The position numbers and the translations under genes were made by a program. A DNA stretch of 5,951 nt from Actinomycetes bacterium (lineage in GTDB: Bacteria; Actinomycetota; Actinomycetes; Actinomycetales; Demequinaceae), in assembly GCA_023428185.1 (NCBI GenBank), contig JAEYYZ010000208.1:1-5951 (forward strand), in the 5' to 3' direction. This document shows, in pieces, positions 5,875 to 5,951 of this stretch. The number at the start of each line of letters is the position of its first letter. Within the stretch, counting starts at the first letter, position 1. The notes under the pieces are model-generated. The model did no database searches. It worked only from the letters and a program-made list of their open reading frames with translations, and was not told where the DNA came from.

Positions 5875-5951
5875 ATGTCAGTCGATAAGCCACGCATAGA
5901 GGCCGCTGTGCGCGAGATCCTCGCGGCCGTGGGTGAGGATCCGGAACGCGA
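5875..5951 (+). CDS. folE: GTP cyclohydrolase I, N-terminal fragment
   Basis: Only the first 25 codons are in the window, and the frame remains open at the edge. The start MSVDKPRIEAAVREILAAVG followed by EDPERE matches the N-terminal helix of FolE, in which the IEAAVREIL..VGEDP.RE pattern is typical. The enzyme converts GTP to dihydroneopterin triphosphate, the first step of folate synthesis. A strong ribosome site GGGGAGG (5864-5870) lies 4 nt before the ATG. It follows ftsH by 27 nt, as in many actinobacteria, where further folate genes come next. The catalytic zinc site is outside the window, so the call rests on the N-terminus and the gene order. Confidence 0.85.
   Translation, partial: MSVDKPRIEAAVREILAAVGEDPER

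Noticed and set aside
5609..5899. Arg/Pro-rich open frame across the ftsH tail and folE start
   Set aside because: It is the +1 reading of the 30-bp repeats; the repeat makes all frames open.

Overview
The window is high-GC, densely packed DNA from an actinobacterial chromosome. The protein signatures and gene order (dacB, tilS, hpt, ftsH, folE) are the classic actinobacterial arrangement. A Micrococcales-type organism is my best guess, but the genus cannot be read from the sequence. All genes are on the + strand.

Layout: (1) 1-630, the C-terminal part of a D-Ala-D-Ala carboxypeptidase/PBP4 (dacB), cut by the window edge. (2) 677-1717, tRNA(Ile)-lysidine synthetase tilS. (3) 1714-2271, hypoxanthine phosphoribosyltransferase hpt, overlapping tilS by 4 nt. 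(4) 2272-2636, a non-coding stretch with a 23-bp direct repeat pair and an 86-bp imperfect palindrome. (5) 2637-3500, a predicted AbiEi-like winged-helix plus Vsr-like (DUF559) nuclease protein. (6) 3501-3726, a second non-coding stretch with another 86-bp palindrome carrying the same terminal sequence. (7) 3727-5847, the membrane AAA+ protease ftsH with an unusual lysine-periodic C-terminal tail. (8) 5875-5951, the start of GTP cyclohydrolase I folE.

The core genes join cell-wall maturation (dacB), decoding fidelity (tilS), purine salvage (hpt), membrane proteolysis (ftsH) and folate synthesis (folE). dacB-tilS-hpt reads as one transcription unit with close spacing and a stop/start overlap. 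ftsH-folE forms another, with only 27 nt between the genes.

The accessory element is the nuclease gene inserted between hpt and ftsH. It is bracketed by two 86-bp inverted-repeat elements sharing the 15-base terminus cgtcactcagcaccg. Arm-to-arm spacing is exactly 71 bp in both, and each can form two small inner hairpins although their interiors differ. The outermost arms form a perfect 15-bp terminal inverted repeat around a 1162-bp cassette. This looks like a small, possibly mobile nuclease-plus-palindrome system, and it is the best candidate here for an undescribed biology.
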